Notes: generated by a model not told the origin, from the letters alone. Shown: positions 16,645-25,770, numbered from the stretch's first letter. The stretch is 64,000 nt of DNA from Falsirhodobacter sp051195255 (GCF_051195255.1 NZ_JBNJLK010000003.1:275733-339732); one strand, 5' to 3'. A program made the numbers and translations.

Positions 16645-17544
16645 ATGAGGATGCTGACCCTTCGCCAATTGTCCTACTTCCTCGCGCTGGCCGAAACGCG
16701 CCATTTCGGGCGGGCGGCCGCGCGGGTGCATGTCACCCAACCCGCCTTGTCCATGCAGATCCGCGAGATGGAGGCGGGCCTTGGCGTCCCGCTCATCGAA
16801 CGGGGCCGCACGATCCAGTTGACCCCGGCGGGGCGCGAGGTGGCGCGCCGCGCCGCGCGCGTTCTGGCCGACGTGATCGAGATCCAGGCGATGGCCCGGC
16901 GGCAGGCGCTGGGCGGACGGCTGAACATCGGCATCATCCCCACGGTGGCCCCTTATCTTCTGCCCGACCTGCTGCCCCGCCTGCCGCTTCAGCTGCGGCT
17001 GAGGGAGGCGCAGACGGATCGGCTTCTGGCGGGGCTGGAGGATGGGACGCTGGACGCCATCGTGGTGGCGACGGCGGTGGGCGCGTCCGATCTGGTGAAG
17101 GTTCCGCTGTTCCGCGACCACTTCCTGCTGGCCGGCAGCGCCGCCCGGCTGGAGGCTTTGGGATCCGTCGAAGCGCTCCGGCCCGTCGCGCTGGACCCCG
17201 AGGATCTGCTGCTGCTGGACGAAGGTCATTGCCTGGCCGATCAGGCGCTGGAGGTCTGCGGGCTGGAGCGGCGGGGAACGCGGCTGGACCTCGGCGCCTC
17301 CTCCCTGTCGACGCTGGCGGGGCTTGTAGGGCAGGGGGTGGGCTTCACCTTCCTGCCGGAAATCGCCGTCCCGACCGAACGGGCGGCGCATCCGCGGGTG
17401 CGGGTGGTGCGGTTTGCCGACCCGCAACCGTCGCGCGACGTGGCGCTGATCGGGCGGGCCGGCGCGGCGGCGGAGCCCTGGTTCACCACCCTGGCAGGGG
17501 CGCTGAAACAGGCGGCGGACCAGCGGCTGGCGCAGGTCCGCTAG
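16645..17544 (+). CDS. oxyR: Peroxide sensor regulator OxyR (LysR family)
   Basis: 299-aa LysR-type regulator. The N-terminal HTH (FLALAETRHFGRAAARVHVTQPALSMQI) is followed by a sensor domain with Cys196 and Cys205 (DEGHCLADQALEVCG). Their 9-residue spacing and context match the redox-active pair Cys199/Cys208 of E. coli OxyR, so the peroxide-sensing mechanism is probably intact. It is divergent from katA. The start is ATG 16645 or the in-frame ATG 16651; neither has a clear ribosome binding site. Confidence 0.92.
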   Translation: MRMLTLRQLSYFLALAETRHFGRAAARVHVTQPALSMQIREMEAGLGVPLIERGRTIQLTPAGREVARRAARVLADVIEIQAMARRQALGGRLNIGIIPTVAPYLLPDLLPRLPLQLRLREAQTDRLLAGLEDGTLDAIVVATAVGASDLVKVPLFRDHFLLAGSAARLEALGSVEALRPVALDPEDLLLLDEGHCLADQALEVCGLERRGTRLDLGASSLSTLAGLVGQGVGFTFLPEIAVPTERAAHPRVRVVRFADPQPSRDVALIGRAGAAAEPWFTTLAGALKQAADQRLAQVR

Positions 17545-17551
17545 GGCCTTC

Positions 17552-18100
17552 TCAGGCCGCCGTGGCCTTAAAGTCCTCGCGCAGCCAGTTCAGCAGGTTC
17601 TCGGGCGAGGATTCGCCATAGGGGTCGTCGGAGAAGTTGTCGCACAGGCCCGGCTCCTCGAACCACGCCTCCACCACGCCATCATTGATGATGGCGGCAT
17701 AGCGCCAGGACCGCAGGCCAAAGCCGAGGTTGTCCTTGCGCACCAGCATGCCGACGCGGCGGGTGAATTCGCCCGAACCGTCCGGAATGACCTTCACGTT
17801 TTCCAGCCCCTGCGACTTCGCCCACTGGTTCATCACGAAGGCGTCGTTGACCGACAGGCAATAGATCTCGTCGATGCCGAAGGCCTGGAAGTCGGCGAAG
17901 CCCTTCTCGAACCCCGGAAGCTGGAACGTGGAGCAGGTGGGCGTGAAGGCGCCGGGCAGGGCGAACAGCACGACGCGCTTGCCCCCGAAGTAATCCGACG
18001 TCGTCTTCATCTCCCACCGGAACGGGTTCGGCCCGCCAATGCTTTCATCGCGCACGCGCGTCTGGAAGTTCACCTGAGGGAGTTTCACACCCGTCTGCAT
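17552..18100 (-). CDS. Peroxiredoxin, Prx5/hybrid type
   Basis: 182-aa thiol peroxidase of the AhpC/TSA superfamily, Prx5-like. The active-site loop PGAFTPTCS places the peroxidatic cysteine at Cys56; Cys81 and Cys153 (GLCDNFSDDP) are further cysteines, the latter a possible resolving residue. The downstream GFGLRSWRYAAIINDG segment is typical of this subgroup. It converges on oxyR (7 bp apart) and is divergent from lipA, forming an oxidative-stress block with katA. Confidence 0.92.
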   Translation of the reverse strand: MQTGVKLPQVNFQTRVRDESIGGPNPFRWEMKTTSDYFGGKRVVLFALPGAFTPTCSTFQLPGFEKGFADFQAFGIDEIYCLSVNDAFVMNQWAKSQGLENVKVIPDGSGEFTRRVGMLVRKDNLGFGLRSWRYAAIINDGVVEAWFEEPGLCDNFSDDPYGESSPENLLNWLREDFKATAA

Positions 18101-18240
18101 ATTGTCGTCCTCTGGAGCAATGCCTGCTCCTCCCCGGCGGGAACTTTAAAGAGATGGGCACGAGGCTTCAAGCGGCTCCGGTTGCGCGGGCGGGCGTTTC
18201 GCCCTATGTCTTGGCCAAGCCAGCGCGAGGGAGGTTTGCC

Positions 18241-19188
18241 GTGCGCGATCTGAAGATTCCCGACCAGCGTCACCCCGAAAAGGCGCACCGCGCCGACAAC
18301 GCCCAGCCGAAGAAGCCCGCGTGGATCCGCGTGAAGGCCCCGACCTCGGCCGGGTACAAGGAAACGCGCGACATCATCAAGGAAAACCGCCTTGTCACGG
18401 TGTGCGAGGAGGCCGGCTGCCCCAACGTGGGCGAGTGCTGGAGTCAAGGCCACGCCACCATGATGATCATGGGCGAGATCTGCACCCGCGGCTGCACCTT
18501 CTGCAACGTGGCGACGGGCAAGCCGCAGAACCTCGACGCGTTCGAACCGGGCCGCGTGGCGCATGCCGTGTCGAAGCTGGGTCTGAACCACGTCGTCGTC
18601 ACCTCGGTGGACCGGGACGACCTGACCGATGGCGGGGCGGACCATTTCGCCCAGACGATCCGCGCGATCCGTCACCGATCGCCCAACACCACGATCGAGA
18701 TCCTGACGCCGGACTTTTTGAAATGCGCCGACTCCGTGCTGGAAACGGTGGTGGCGGCCAAGCCCGACGTGTTCAACCACAATCTGGAAACCGTGCCGGG
18801 CCTGTATCTTGAGGTGCGTCCGGGGGCGCGCTACTTCCACTCGCTGCGCCTGTTGCAGCGCGTGAAGGAGCTGGACCCGACGATCTTCACCAAATCGGGC
18901 ATCATGGTGGGCCTTGGGGAAAACAGCGCGCAGGTGCGGCAGGTCATGGACGACATGCGCGCCGCCGATGTGGATTTCCTGACCATCGGGCAATACCTGC
19001 AGCCGACGCCGAAGCACCACCGCGTGGACCGCTTCGTCACGCCGGAGGAGTTCGCGACCTACGAGAAGGCGGCTTACAACAAGGGCTTCCTGATGGTTTC
19101 GGCGACGCCCCTCACCCGGTCCTCCTATCACGCGGGGGACGACTTCCAGCGTCTGCGCGCGGCGCGTCTGGCCAAGCTAGGCGCCTGA
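18241..19188 (+). CDS. lipA: Lipoyl synthase
   Basis: 315-aa radical-SAM enzyme inserting two sulfurs into octanoyl groups to form lipoyl cofactor. The auxiliary [4Fe-4S] site is Cys55/60/66 (CEEAGCPNVGEC) and the radical-SAM cluster is Cys81/85/88 (CTRGCTFC); the C-terminal TRSSYHAGD serine region is present. Start taken at GTG 18241, with GGGAGG 6 nt upstream, giving the usual VRDLKIPDQRHPEK N-terminus; the open extension to 18154 is unlikely. It is 70 bp upstream of guaB. Confidence 0.96.
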   Translation: MRDLKIPDQRHPEKAHRADNAQPKKPAWIRVKAPTSAGYKETRDIIKENRLVTVCEEAGCPNVGECWSQGHATMMIMGEICTRGCTFCNVATGKPQNLDAFEPGRVAHAVSKLGLNHVVVTSVDRDDLTDGGADHFAQTIRAIRHRSPNTTIEILTPDFLKCADSVLETVVAAKPDVFNHNLETVPGLYLEVRPGARYFHSLRLLQRVKELDPTIFTKSGIMVGLGENSAQVRQVMDDMRAADVDFLTIGQYLQPTPKHHRVDRFVTPEEFATYEKAAYNKGFLMVSATPLTRSSYHAGDDFQRLRAARLAKLGA

Positions 19189-19258
19189 TGGGGGTTGCGT
19201 TTTTCCAGGGGGCGTGAAACAGGGAACCGTCAAACGAACCCTTCCAAGGAGATGCCCC

Positions 19259-20707
19259 ATGGAGATTCGCGAGGCGCTTACCTTCGACGATGTCCTGCTT
19301 GTACCGGGGGCCAGTTCGGTCCTTCCGTCGGACGCCGACGTGTCCACCTACGTCACGAAGTCGATCCGCCTGAACATCCCGCTCCTGTCCTCGGCCATGG
19401 ACACGGTGACCGAGGCGCGCATGGCCATTGCCATGGCGCAGGCCGGCGGGATGGGCGTGATCCACCGCAACCTGAACATCGAACAGCAGGCCGATGAGGT
19501 CCGCCGCGTCAAACGGTTCGAAAGCGGCATCGTCTACAAGCCGATCACCCTGCGGGCCGATCAGACGCTGGCCGATGCCAAGGCGCTTCAGGCCCGCTAC
19601 AACGTGACCGGCTTCCCGGTGGTGGACGAGGCGGGCCGCGTGGTCGGCATCGTCACGAACCGCGACATGCGTTTCGCCTCGGACGACCGGACGCCGGTGT
19701 CGGTGATGATGTCGTCGGACAACCTCGCCATCCTTCAGGAACCGGCGGACCGGGAAACGGCGATCAACCTGATGAAGGCGCGCCGGATCGAAAAGCTGCT
19801 GGTCACGGACGGGCAGGGCAAGCTGACCGGCCTTCTGACGCTGAAGGACACGGAGAAATCCGTCCTGAACCCCAACGCCTGCAAGGACGATCTGGGCCGC
19901 CTGCGCGTGGCCGCCGCCACCACCACCGGCGATGCGGGTTTCGAACGCTCGATGGCGCTGATCGATGCGGGCGTGGACATGGTGGTGATCGACACCGCCC
20001 ATGGCCATTCCGCCGGCGTCGCCAAGGCGGTGGAGCGGATCAAGGCGCTGGGCGGCAACATCCAGGTTGTGGCCGGCAACGTTGCTACGGCCGAGGCCAC
20101 GCGCGCCCTGATCGGCGCGGGCGCGGATGCGGTGAAGGTGGGCATCGGCCCCGGATCGATCTGCACGACGCGCATCGTCGCGGGCGTGGGCGTGCCGCAA
20201 CTGACCGCGATCATGGATTCGGCCAGCGGCGCGGGCGACATCCCGATCATCGCCGATGGCGGCATCAAGTTCTCGGGCGATTTCGCGAAGGCCATCGCGG
20301 CGGGCGCGTCCTGCGCCATGGTCGGCTCGGCCATCGCCGGCACGGACGAGTCTCCAGGCGAGGTGATCCTGTATCAGGGCCGCAGCTTCAAATCCTATCG
20401 CGGGATGGGCAGCTTGGGCGCCATGGCCCGCGGCTCGGCCGACCGGTATTTCCAGAAGGACGCCGCGTCCGACAAGCTGGTGCCGGAAGGGATCGAAGGG
20501 CAGGTGCCTTACAAGGGCACGGCGGCGGCGGTCATCCACCAGCTGGTCGGCGGCCTTCGCGCCTCCATGGGCTACACCGGCAACGGCACCGTGGCCGAGA
20601 TGCGCAAGGGCTGCCAGTTCGTCCGCATCACCAATGCGGGGCTGAGCGAGAGCCACGTCCACGACGTGCAGATCACGCGGGAATCGCCGAACTACCGCAT
20701 CGGCTAG
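19259..20707 (+). CDS. guaB: IMP dehydrogenase
   Basis: 482-aa enzyme oxidising IMP to XMP, the step before GuaA. A TIM-barrel catalytic domain is interrupted by two CBS repeats (about residues 90-205). The catalytic loop GPGSICTTR gives Cys302, and the flap region is near YFQKD. Start at ATG 19259 with AAGGAG upstream; the family usually begins near EALTFDDVLL. Followed by a strong terminator hairpin. Confidence 0.96.
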   Translation: MEIREALTFDDVLLVPGASSVLPSDADVSTYVTKSIRLNIPLLSSAMDTVTEARMAIAMAQAGGMGVIHRNLNIEQQADEVRRVKRFESGIVYKPITLRADQTLADAKALQARYNVTGFPVVDEAGRVVGIVTNRDMRFASDDRTPVSVMMSSDNLAILQEPADRETAINLMKARRIEKLLVTDGQGKLTGLLTLKDTEKSVLNPNACKDDLGRLRVAAATTTGDAGFERSMALIDAGVDMVVIDTAHGHSAGVAKAVERIKALGGNIQVVAGNVATAEATRALIGAGADAVKVGIGPGSICTTRIVAGVGVPQLTAIMDSASGAGDIPIIADGGIKFSGDFAKAIAAGASCAMVGSAIAGTDESPGEVILYQGRSFKSYRGMGSLGAMARGSADRYFQKDAASDKLVPEGIEGQVPYKGTAAAVIHQLVGGLRASMGYTGNGTVAEMRKGCQFVRITNAGLSESHVHDVQITRESPNYRIG

Positions 20708-20714
20708 GGGAACG

Positions 20715-20736
20715 GGCCACGCCTTCGGGCGTGGCC
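20715..20736. terminator. Bidirectional terminator after guaB
   Basis: GGCCACGCC (20715-20723) and GGCGTGGCC (20728-20736) form a perfect 9-bp stem closed by a stable TTCG tetraloop, followed by TTAT. It separates the converging guaB and SpoA-domain genes. Confidence 0.8.
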
Positions 20737-20973
20737 TTATCCGTTCTGGAACAGGGTCCGGATCTCGATCCCCGTTTTCCCGTCCAGGCAGACGATGTTG
20801 CCCGTGCCGATGCGCCGGTCGTTCACCAGGATGTCCACCGTCGTCGGCGTGGGGCGGTCCAGCGGCACAACCATGCCCGGCCCCATCTTGCGCAGATCGG
20901 CCAAGGTCACCATCGCGTCGCCGACATGGAACGTCAGGCGAATGTTCAGGGCGTCGAAATGGGCGTCATCCAT
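20737..20973 (-). CDS. Orphan SpoA-domain protein (FliN / SctQ C-terminal-like)
   Basis: 78-aa protein consisting almost entirely of one SpoA (FliM/FliN C-terminal) domain: LRKMGPGMVVPLDRP, VDILVNDRRIGTGNIVCLDGKTGIEI. This domain builds the flagellar switch C-ring and type III secretion sorting platforms. No flagellar or secretion genes lie nearby. Full FliN proteins usually have an extra N-terminal region, so this is a minimal form. Start at ATG 20973, with GGAAAG about 8 nt upstream. A role in a distant motility locus or an unrelated function is possible. Confidence 0.7.
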   Translation of the reverse strand: MDDAHFDALNIRLTFHVGDAMVTLADLRKMGPGMVVPLDRPTPTTVDILVNDRRIGTGNIVCLDGKTGIEIRTLFQNG

Positions 20974-21208
20974 GTCAGAGGCTTTCCGTCAGAAGCAGTG
21001 ATCCGTTGTGGATGGCAGCGTGGGAACCACGCTTCTTGATAAGCAAATCCGCGCATCCTGCGGCACCGGGAAGAATGGGGGTCATCATACCCGCAAGGAT
21101 GAAAAGGTTTCGTGACACTCCCGAGGCTGCGTCTCTCCTTGCGCGGGCGCTTGCCACGCGCCGTTCCCGAACCAGATGATTTCGAAAGACATCAATGGGG
21201 GAATGGTG

Positions 21209-22645
21209 ATGAGCACTGGCGCGGACCAGACGGAACTGAAACGTGTCATGGGGCCGAAGCTGCTGCTTCTGTTCATCATAGGTGACATCCTGGGGACCGG
21301 CGTCTACGCCCTGACCGGTTCCGTCGCCGGAGAGGTCGGCGGCGCCGCCTGGGCGCCCTTCCTGCTGGCCTTCGCGGTCGCCACCATCACGGCGCTGTCC
21401 TACCTGGAACTGGTGACGCGCTATCCGCAGGCCGCGGGGGCCGCGCTTTACGCGCACAAGGCGTTCGGCATCCATTTCGTGACCTTCCTTGTTGCCTTCA
21501 CCGTCATGTGCTCGGGGATCACCTCGGCCTCCACCGCGTCGAACGCTTTTGCAGGGTTCCTGAATGACGGGCTTGGCCTTGGTTTGGGCAAGGGCGGGCT
21601 GCTGGTCGTGGCGCTGGCGTTCATGGCCTTGATCGCTGCCGTCAACTATCGCGGCGCGGGCGAAAGCGTGAGGGCCAACGTGGTGCTGACCTGCGTGGAG
21701 CTGTCGGGCCTGCTGCTGATCATCTTCATCGGCCTGTTCGCGATGGCGCAGGGCCGGGCCGATTTTTCCGAGGTGATGGTCTTCCAGTCCGCCGATGAAA
21801 AGGGCGCGTTCCTGGCGCTGACCGCCGCCACGGCCATGGCCTTCTTCGCCATGGTCGGGTTCGAGGATTCCGTCAACATGGCCGAGGAAGTGCACGATCC
21901 CGTCCGCACCTTCCCCAAGATCATGCTGTCGGGGCTGGCGATCACGGGCGTGATCTACGTCCTCGTGTCGATCTGCGCGGTGGCGCTGGTGCCGGTGGGG
22001 GACCTTTCGGACACGTCGAAGGGCTCGGCGCTGACACAGGTGGTGCGGGCGGGGGCGCCGGGGCTGCCCTTCGACACGATTTTCCCGTTCATCGGGATGT
22101 TCGCGGTCGCGAACTCTGCCCTTATCAACATGCTGATGGCCAGCCGGTTGATCTATGGACTGGCCCGCCAGCGGGTGCTGCCGCCGGTTCTGGGGCGCGT
22201 CCATCCGGTGCGGCAGACGCCTTGGGTGGCCGTGCTGTTCACGACGGTGCTGGCTTTCGGCCTGATCTGCGCGGTGGTCCTGTGGTCCAACACCGGGGCG
22301 ATCAGTCTCCTGGGCGGCACCACGTCCCTGTTGCTGCTGGGGGTGTTCACGATTCTCAACGTGTCGCTGCTGGTCATCCGCCGGACGCCGGCGACCGAAC
22401 GCCACTTCCGCGCGCCCGTCTGGGGGCCTTGGGTGGGGGCGGTGACCTGCGCCTTCCTGGTAGGCCCTTGGGCGCGCAGCGCCAGCCAGATGGGGCAATA
22501 CCGGATCGCCGGCTGGCTGCTGGGTCTAGGCGTCGTGCTGTGGGCGCTGACCTGGGCATGGAACCGGCAGACGGACGTGTCCGCCGGAACCCTGAAGAAT
22601 GCGGGGCACCTGGACGAAGATCCGTCCGACGCCCCGAAACGCTGA
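21209..22645 (+). CDS. APC-family amino acid permease
   Basis: 478-aa inner-membrane transporter with about twelve hydrophobic segments. The first, LLLLFIIGDILGTGVYALTG, carries the unwound-helix G-x-G signature of the APC superfamily; GFEDSVNMAEEVHDPVRTFPK near residue 215 is the typical conserved loop. Start at ATG 21209 with GGGGGA 6 nt upstream; ATG 21203 is in frame. Likely cation-coupled amino acid uptake; substrate unknown. It converges on ssb with a 4-bp gap. Confidence 0.9.
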   Translation: MSTGADQTELKRVMGPKLLLLFIIGDILGTGVYALTGSVAGEVGGAAWAPFLLAFAVATITALSYLELVTRYPQAAGAALYAHKAFGIHFVTFLVAFTVMCSGITSASTASNAFAGFLNDGLGLGLGKGGLLVVALAFMALIAAVNYRGAGESVRANVVLTCVELSGLLLIIFIGLFAMAQGRADFSEVMVFQSADEKGAFLALTAATAMAFFAMVGFEDSVNMAEEVHDPVRTFPKIMLSGLAITGVIYVLVSICAVALVPVGDLSDTSKGSALTQVVRAGAPGLPFDTIFPFIGMFAVANSALINMLMASRLIYGLARQRVLPPVLGRVHPVRQTPWVAVLFTTVLAFGLICAVVLWSNTGAISLLGGTTSLLLLGVFTILNVSLLVIRRTPATERHFRAPVWGPWVGAVTCAFLVGPWARSASQMGQYRIAGWLLGLGVVLWALTWAWNRQTDVSAGTLKNAGHLDEDPSDAPKR

Positions 22646-22649
22646 TCGC

Positions 22650-23177
22650 TCAGAACGGGATCTCGTCGTCGAAGTCATTGCTGCGTCCGCCGCCACCCTG
22701 CTGCGGGCGCGAAGACCCGCCGCGCGACGAGGATCCGCCCTGCGAACCGCCCTCGTAATCGTAGCCGCCGCCCTGTGAGCCGCCGCGATCCTCATACCCG
22801 CCGCCCGACGCGCCGCCGCCGTCGCCGCGGCCGCCCAGCATCGTCATGGTGGAGCGGAATGGACGCAGAACGACCTCGGTCGTGTACTTGTCGGCGCCGG
22901 ACTGGTCCTGCCATTTGCGGGTTTCCAGCTGGCCTTCCAGATAGACGCTCGACCCCTTGCGCAGGTATTGTTCGGCCACGCGGACAAGGTTTTCGTCCAT
23001 GATCGCGACGGAATGCCATTCGGTGCGCTCCTTGCGCTCTCCGCTGGCCTTGTCGCGCCACGTTTCGGTGGTGGCGATCCGCAGGTTGCAGACCTTGCCG
23101 CCGTTCTGGAAGCTGCGCACTTCCGGATCGCGGCCCAGATTGCCGACGATGATGACCTTGTTGACCGAACCCGCCAT
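22650..23177 (-). CDS. ssb: Single-stranded DNA-binding protein
   Basis: 175-aa SSB. The OB-fold spans about residues 1-112 (start AGSVNKVIIVGNLGRDPE). It is followed by a disordered Gly/Ser/Gln-rich linker with repeated GGSQGG units and the conserved acidic tip DFDDEIPF that recruits replication and repair partners. Length and architecture are standard for a chromosomal SSB. It is divergent from a lytic transglycosylase gene. Confidence 0.96.
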   Translation of the reverse strand: MAGSVNKVIIVGNLGRDPEVRSFQNGGKVCNLRIATTETWRDKASGERKERTEWHSVAIMDENLVRVAEQYLRKGSSVYLEGQLETRKWQDQSGADKYTTEVVLRPFRSTMTMLGGRGDGGGASGGGYEDRGGSQGGGYDYEGGSQGGSSSRGGSSRPQQGGGGRSNDFDDEIPF

Positions 23178-23314
23178 GCGCGTTTACTCCGTTTTTGGTT
23201 CGGAAAGGCTTACACCGCCCCCCGTTTCGACGCAATCCGCCGATGGCGCACGTGCCGCTGGCCTTGCACGCCGGTTCGTGTAAAGTGCCGGGCGGGACAG
23301 CGAAGGACGAACGC

Positions 23315-23905
23315 ATGCGCATCATGACGCTTGCGGCCGCGATGGTGGTCATCACCTCGGGGCCGATCATGGCCGAGGGGATTTTCGCGAAACACCCCGT
23401 CTCGGCCCCACTTTCAAGGTTCAGCGTGCTCGACACCCGGGCGGCCCGGCAATATTCCGGCTCCGCCCGCCTGCAACCCCCGTCCGAGCGTGGGCAGGAG
23501 GTGGCGGTGACCAGCTTCAGCGGAACCTATCGCGGCAGCTATCGCGGACAGTATCTGGCGGCGGCCCGCGCCTCGGCCAAGAAGCACGGCGTCCCGGAGG
23601 AGTTGTTCCTGCGTCTGGTGCAGCAGGAATCCGGTTGGAATCCCGCCGCGGTGTCGCCCAAGGGCGCGCGGGGGCTGGCGCAGCTGATGCCCGGCACGGC
23701 GCAGCTGATCGGCGCGTCCATAGACAATCCGGAATCGAACCTCGACGGCGGCGCGCGTTATCTGCGGATGATGTATGACCGCTTCGGCAACTGGCGCCAT
23801 GCGCTGGCCGCCTACAACGCAGGACCCGGCGCGGTGGAGCAGTATCGCGGGATACCGCCCTATGCCGAAACCCAGAACTACGTGCGGATCATCGCGGGCG
23901 GCTGA
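23315..23905 (+). CDS. Lytic transglycosylase (SLT domain), secreted
   Basis: 196-aa periplasmic murein lytic enzyme. An N-terminal signal peptide (residues 1-20, cleavage after IMA) is followed by a spacer and an SLT domain. The catalytic glutamate is Glu105 in RLVQQESGWNP; GARGLAQLMPGTAQLIG and ALAAYNAGPGAVEQY are the other family motifs. Start at ATG 23315, with AAGGA about 8 nt upstream; the longer frame from 23195 would bury the signal peptide. Cleaves glycan strands to anhydromuropeptides. Confidence 0.92.
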   Translation: MRIMTLAAAMVVITSGPIMAEGIFAKHPVSAPLSRFSVLDTRAARQYSGSARLQPPSERGQEVAVTSFSGTYRGSYRGQYLAAARASAKKHGVPEELFLRLVQQESGWNPAAVSPKGARGLAQLMPGTAQLIGASIDNPESNLDGGARYLRMMYDRFGNWRHALAAYNAGPGAVEQYRGIPPYAETQNYVRIIAGG

Positions 23906-23915
23906 ACGCCGCCCG
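23895..23915. terminator. Hairpin between converging transglycosylase and serS genes
   Basis: CGGGCGGC (23895-23902) pairs with GCCGCCCG (23908-23915), a perfect 8-bp stem overlapping the transglycosylase stop codon, in the 15-bp gap between converging genes. The U-run is weak. Confidence 0.5.
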
Positions 23916-23920
23916 TGTCT

Positions 23921-25210
23921 TCAGACCAGCGCGCCGTCGGCCGAGATGCGGGTCTTGCCGCCCAGATAGGGCCACAGCGCCTGCGGCAGGTCGACGGAGC
24001 CGTCCTCCTGCTGCCCATTCTCCAGCACCGCGATCATGCAGCGCCCGACGGCCAGGCCCGATCCGTTCAGCGTGTGGACGAATTCCGGCTTGCCGCCTTC
24101 GGGGCGGAAGCGGGCGTTCATCCGGCGCGCCTGGAAATCGCCACAGACCGACACCGACGACACTTCGCGATAGGTGTCCTGACCCGGCAGCCACACCTCC
24201 AGATCGTGGGTCTTGGTCGCGCCAAAGCCGATGTCGCCGGTGCACAGCACGACGACGCGGTAAGGCAGGTTCAGCTTTTGCAGGATCGCCTCGGCGCATT
24301 GGGTCATGCGCTCATGCTCGGCCGCCGACTGGTCGGGGGTGGTGATGGACACCATCTCCACCTTCTCGAACTGGTGCTGGCGCAGCATGCCGGCGGTGTC
24401 CTTGCCCGCGCTGCCGGCCTCGGACCGGAAGCACTGGGAATGGGCGGTCATGCGGATGGGAAGCGTTTCCCAGTCCAGGATCTCGCCCGCCACGGTGTTC
24501 GTCAGCGTCACTTCCGAGGTGGGGATCAGCCACCAGCCGTTCGTGGTCTGATAGCTGTCCTCGGTAAACTTCGGCAACTGGCCGGTGCCCAGCATCGCGT
24601 CGTCCCGCACCAGCACCGGCGTCCAGGTTTCCGACAACCCGTGCTCGTCCACATGCGTGTCCAGCATGAACTGCGCCAACGCGCGGTGCAGGCGCACCAT
24701 CGCGCCCTTCAGCACCACGAAACGGCTGCCCGACAGCTTGGCCGCCGTGGGGAAATCAAGGCCGGGTTTCGCGCCCGCGATCTCGTAATGCTCCTTCGGG
24801 GGGAAGGCGAAATTGCGGGGGCTGCCCCAGCGGCGCAGTTCCACGTTGTCGCCCTCGTCCGCGCCGTCGGGCACGTCGTCGCGGGGCAGGTTGGGGATGG
24901 TCAGCAGCAGATCGCGCAGGCGCGCGTCCTCGGCAGCCGCTTCCTCGTTCAGGCGGGCGATGTCGGCCTTCTTCTGGGCAACAAGGCCGCGCAGACGCTC
25001 GAACTCCGCCTCGTTGCCGGCGGCCTTGGCGGCGCCCACGTCCTTGCTGGCGCGGTTCTGTTCGGCCTGCGCGGTTTCGGCCGCCAGGATGCGGCTGCGG
25101 CGCGCCTCGTCGATGGCCAAGATGCGCGACGACATCGGCTCGGCCCCGCGACGCGACAGCGCCGCGTCGAAGGCGGCGGGGTTTTCGCGGATGGCGCGGA
25201 TGTCGTGCAT
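23921..25210 (-). CDS. serS: Seryl-tRNA synthetase
   Basis: 429-aa class II synthetase that charges tRNA-Ser. The N-terminal tRNA-binding coiled coil covers about residues 25-105 and starts MHDIRAIRENPAAFDAALSRRG. The catalytic core has motif 2 (CFRSEAGSAGKDTAGMLRQH) and motif 3 (GSGLAVGRCMIAVLEN). Full length for the family. It is divergent from yajC, with a 208-bp shared upstream region in which no further gene is evident. Confidence 0.96.
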   Translation of the reverse strand: MHDIRAIRENPAAFDAALSRRGAEPMSSRILAIDEARRSRILAAETAQAEQNRASKDVGAAKAAGNEAEFERLRGLVAQKKADIARLNEEAAAEDARLRDLLLTIPNLPRDDVPDGADEGDNVELRRWGSPRNFAFPPKEHYEIAGAKPGLDFPTAAKLSGSRFVVLKGAMVRLHRALAQFMLDTHVDEHGLSETWTPVLVRDDAMLGTGQLPKFTEDSYQTTNGWWLIPTSEVTLTNTVAGEILDWETLPIRMTAHSQCFRSEAGSAGKDTAGMLRQHQFEKVEMVSITTPDQSAAEHERMTQCAEAILQKLNLPYRVVVLCTGDIGFGATKTHDLEVWLPGQDTYREVSSVSVCGDFQARRMNARFRPEGGKPEFVHTLNGSGLAVGRCMIAVLENGQQEDGSVDLPQALWPYLGGKTRISADGALV

Positions 25211-25418
25211 GTCCCTGGCTCCTGCATGATGGGGTCCGGGTCTTCCTATGCCCGATCACGCGAAACGGGGGAACCGGAAAATCGCATGACAATCGCGTCA
25301 GGCATGGGGGCTTGCGCCCTTTTGCCCCAAGGGCGCGCGCTTGCCATCGCAGGGGGGGGCCATTAGGGTGCGCCACCGACAATCCGGGGCCGCGCCCCGC
25401 GCCAGACGAGGATAACGC

Positions 25419-25745
25419 ATGTTCGCAACCCCCGCCTTCGCCCAGACGGCCGCCTCGGGCGGCGCCGCCGGCGCGCTGACCAGCTTCGTTCCGCTGATCC
25501 TGATCTTCGTGATCATGTACTTCCTGCTGATCCGCCCGCAGCAGAAGAAGGTCAAGGAACACCGCAACATGGTGGACCAGCTGCGCCGCGGCGACCAGGT
25601 CGTCACGCAGGGCGGCATCATCGGCAAGGTCGTCCATGTCGCCGAAGGCAACGAGGTTCAGGTGGAGATCGCCGAGGGCGTGAAGGTGAAGGTCCTGCGC
25701 CACACCATTGCGCAGGTCATCTCCAAGACCGAACCCGTCGCCTGA
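25419..25745 (+). CDS. yajC: Preprotein translocase subunit YajC
   Basis: 108-aa single-span membrane protein that associates with SecDF. The membrane segment FVPLILIFVIMYFLLIRPQ is followed by the diagnostic QQKKVKEHRNMVDQLRRGDQVVTQGGIIGKV. Start at ATG 25419 with GAGGATAA upstream. First gene of the yajC-secD-secF-Mth938 operon. Confidence 0.96.
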   Translation: MFATPAFAQTAASGGAAGALTSFVPLILIFVIMYFLLIRPQQKKVKEHRNMVDQLRRGDQVVTQGGIIGKVVHVAEGNEVQVEIAEGVKVKVLRHTIAQVISKTEPVA

Positions 25746-25770
25746 CCCATTCCTGACCCGGACCTGAAGA

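Noticed and set aside
18154..18240. N-terminal extension of lipA from ATG 18154
   Set aside because: GTG 18241 has a good ribosome binding site and gives the family's usual N-terminus; the extension lacks similarity to lipoyl synthases.
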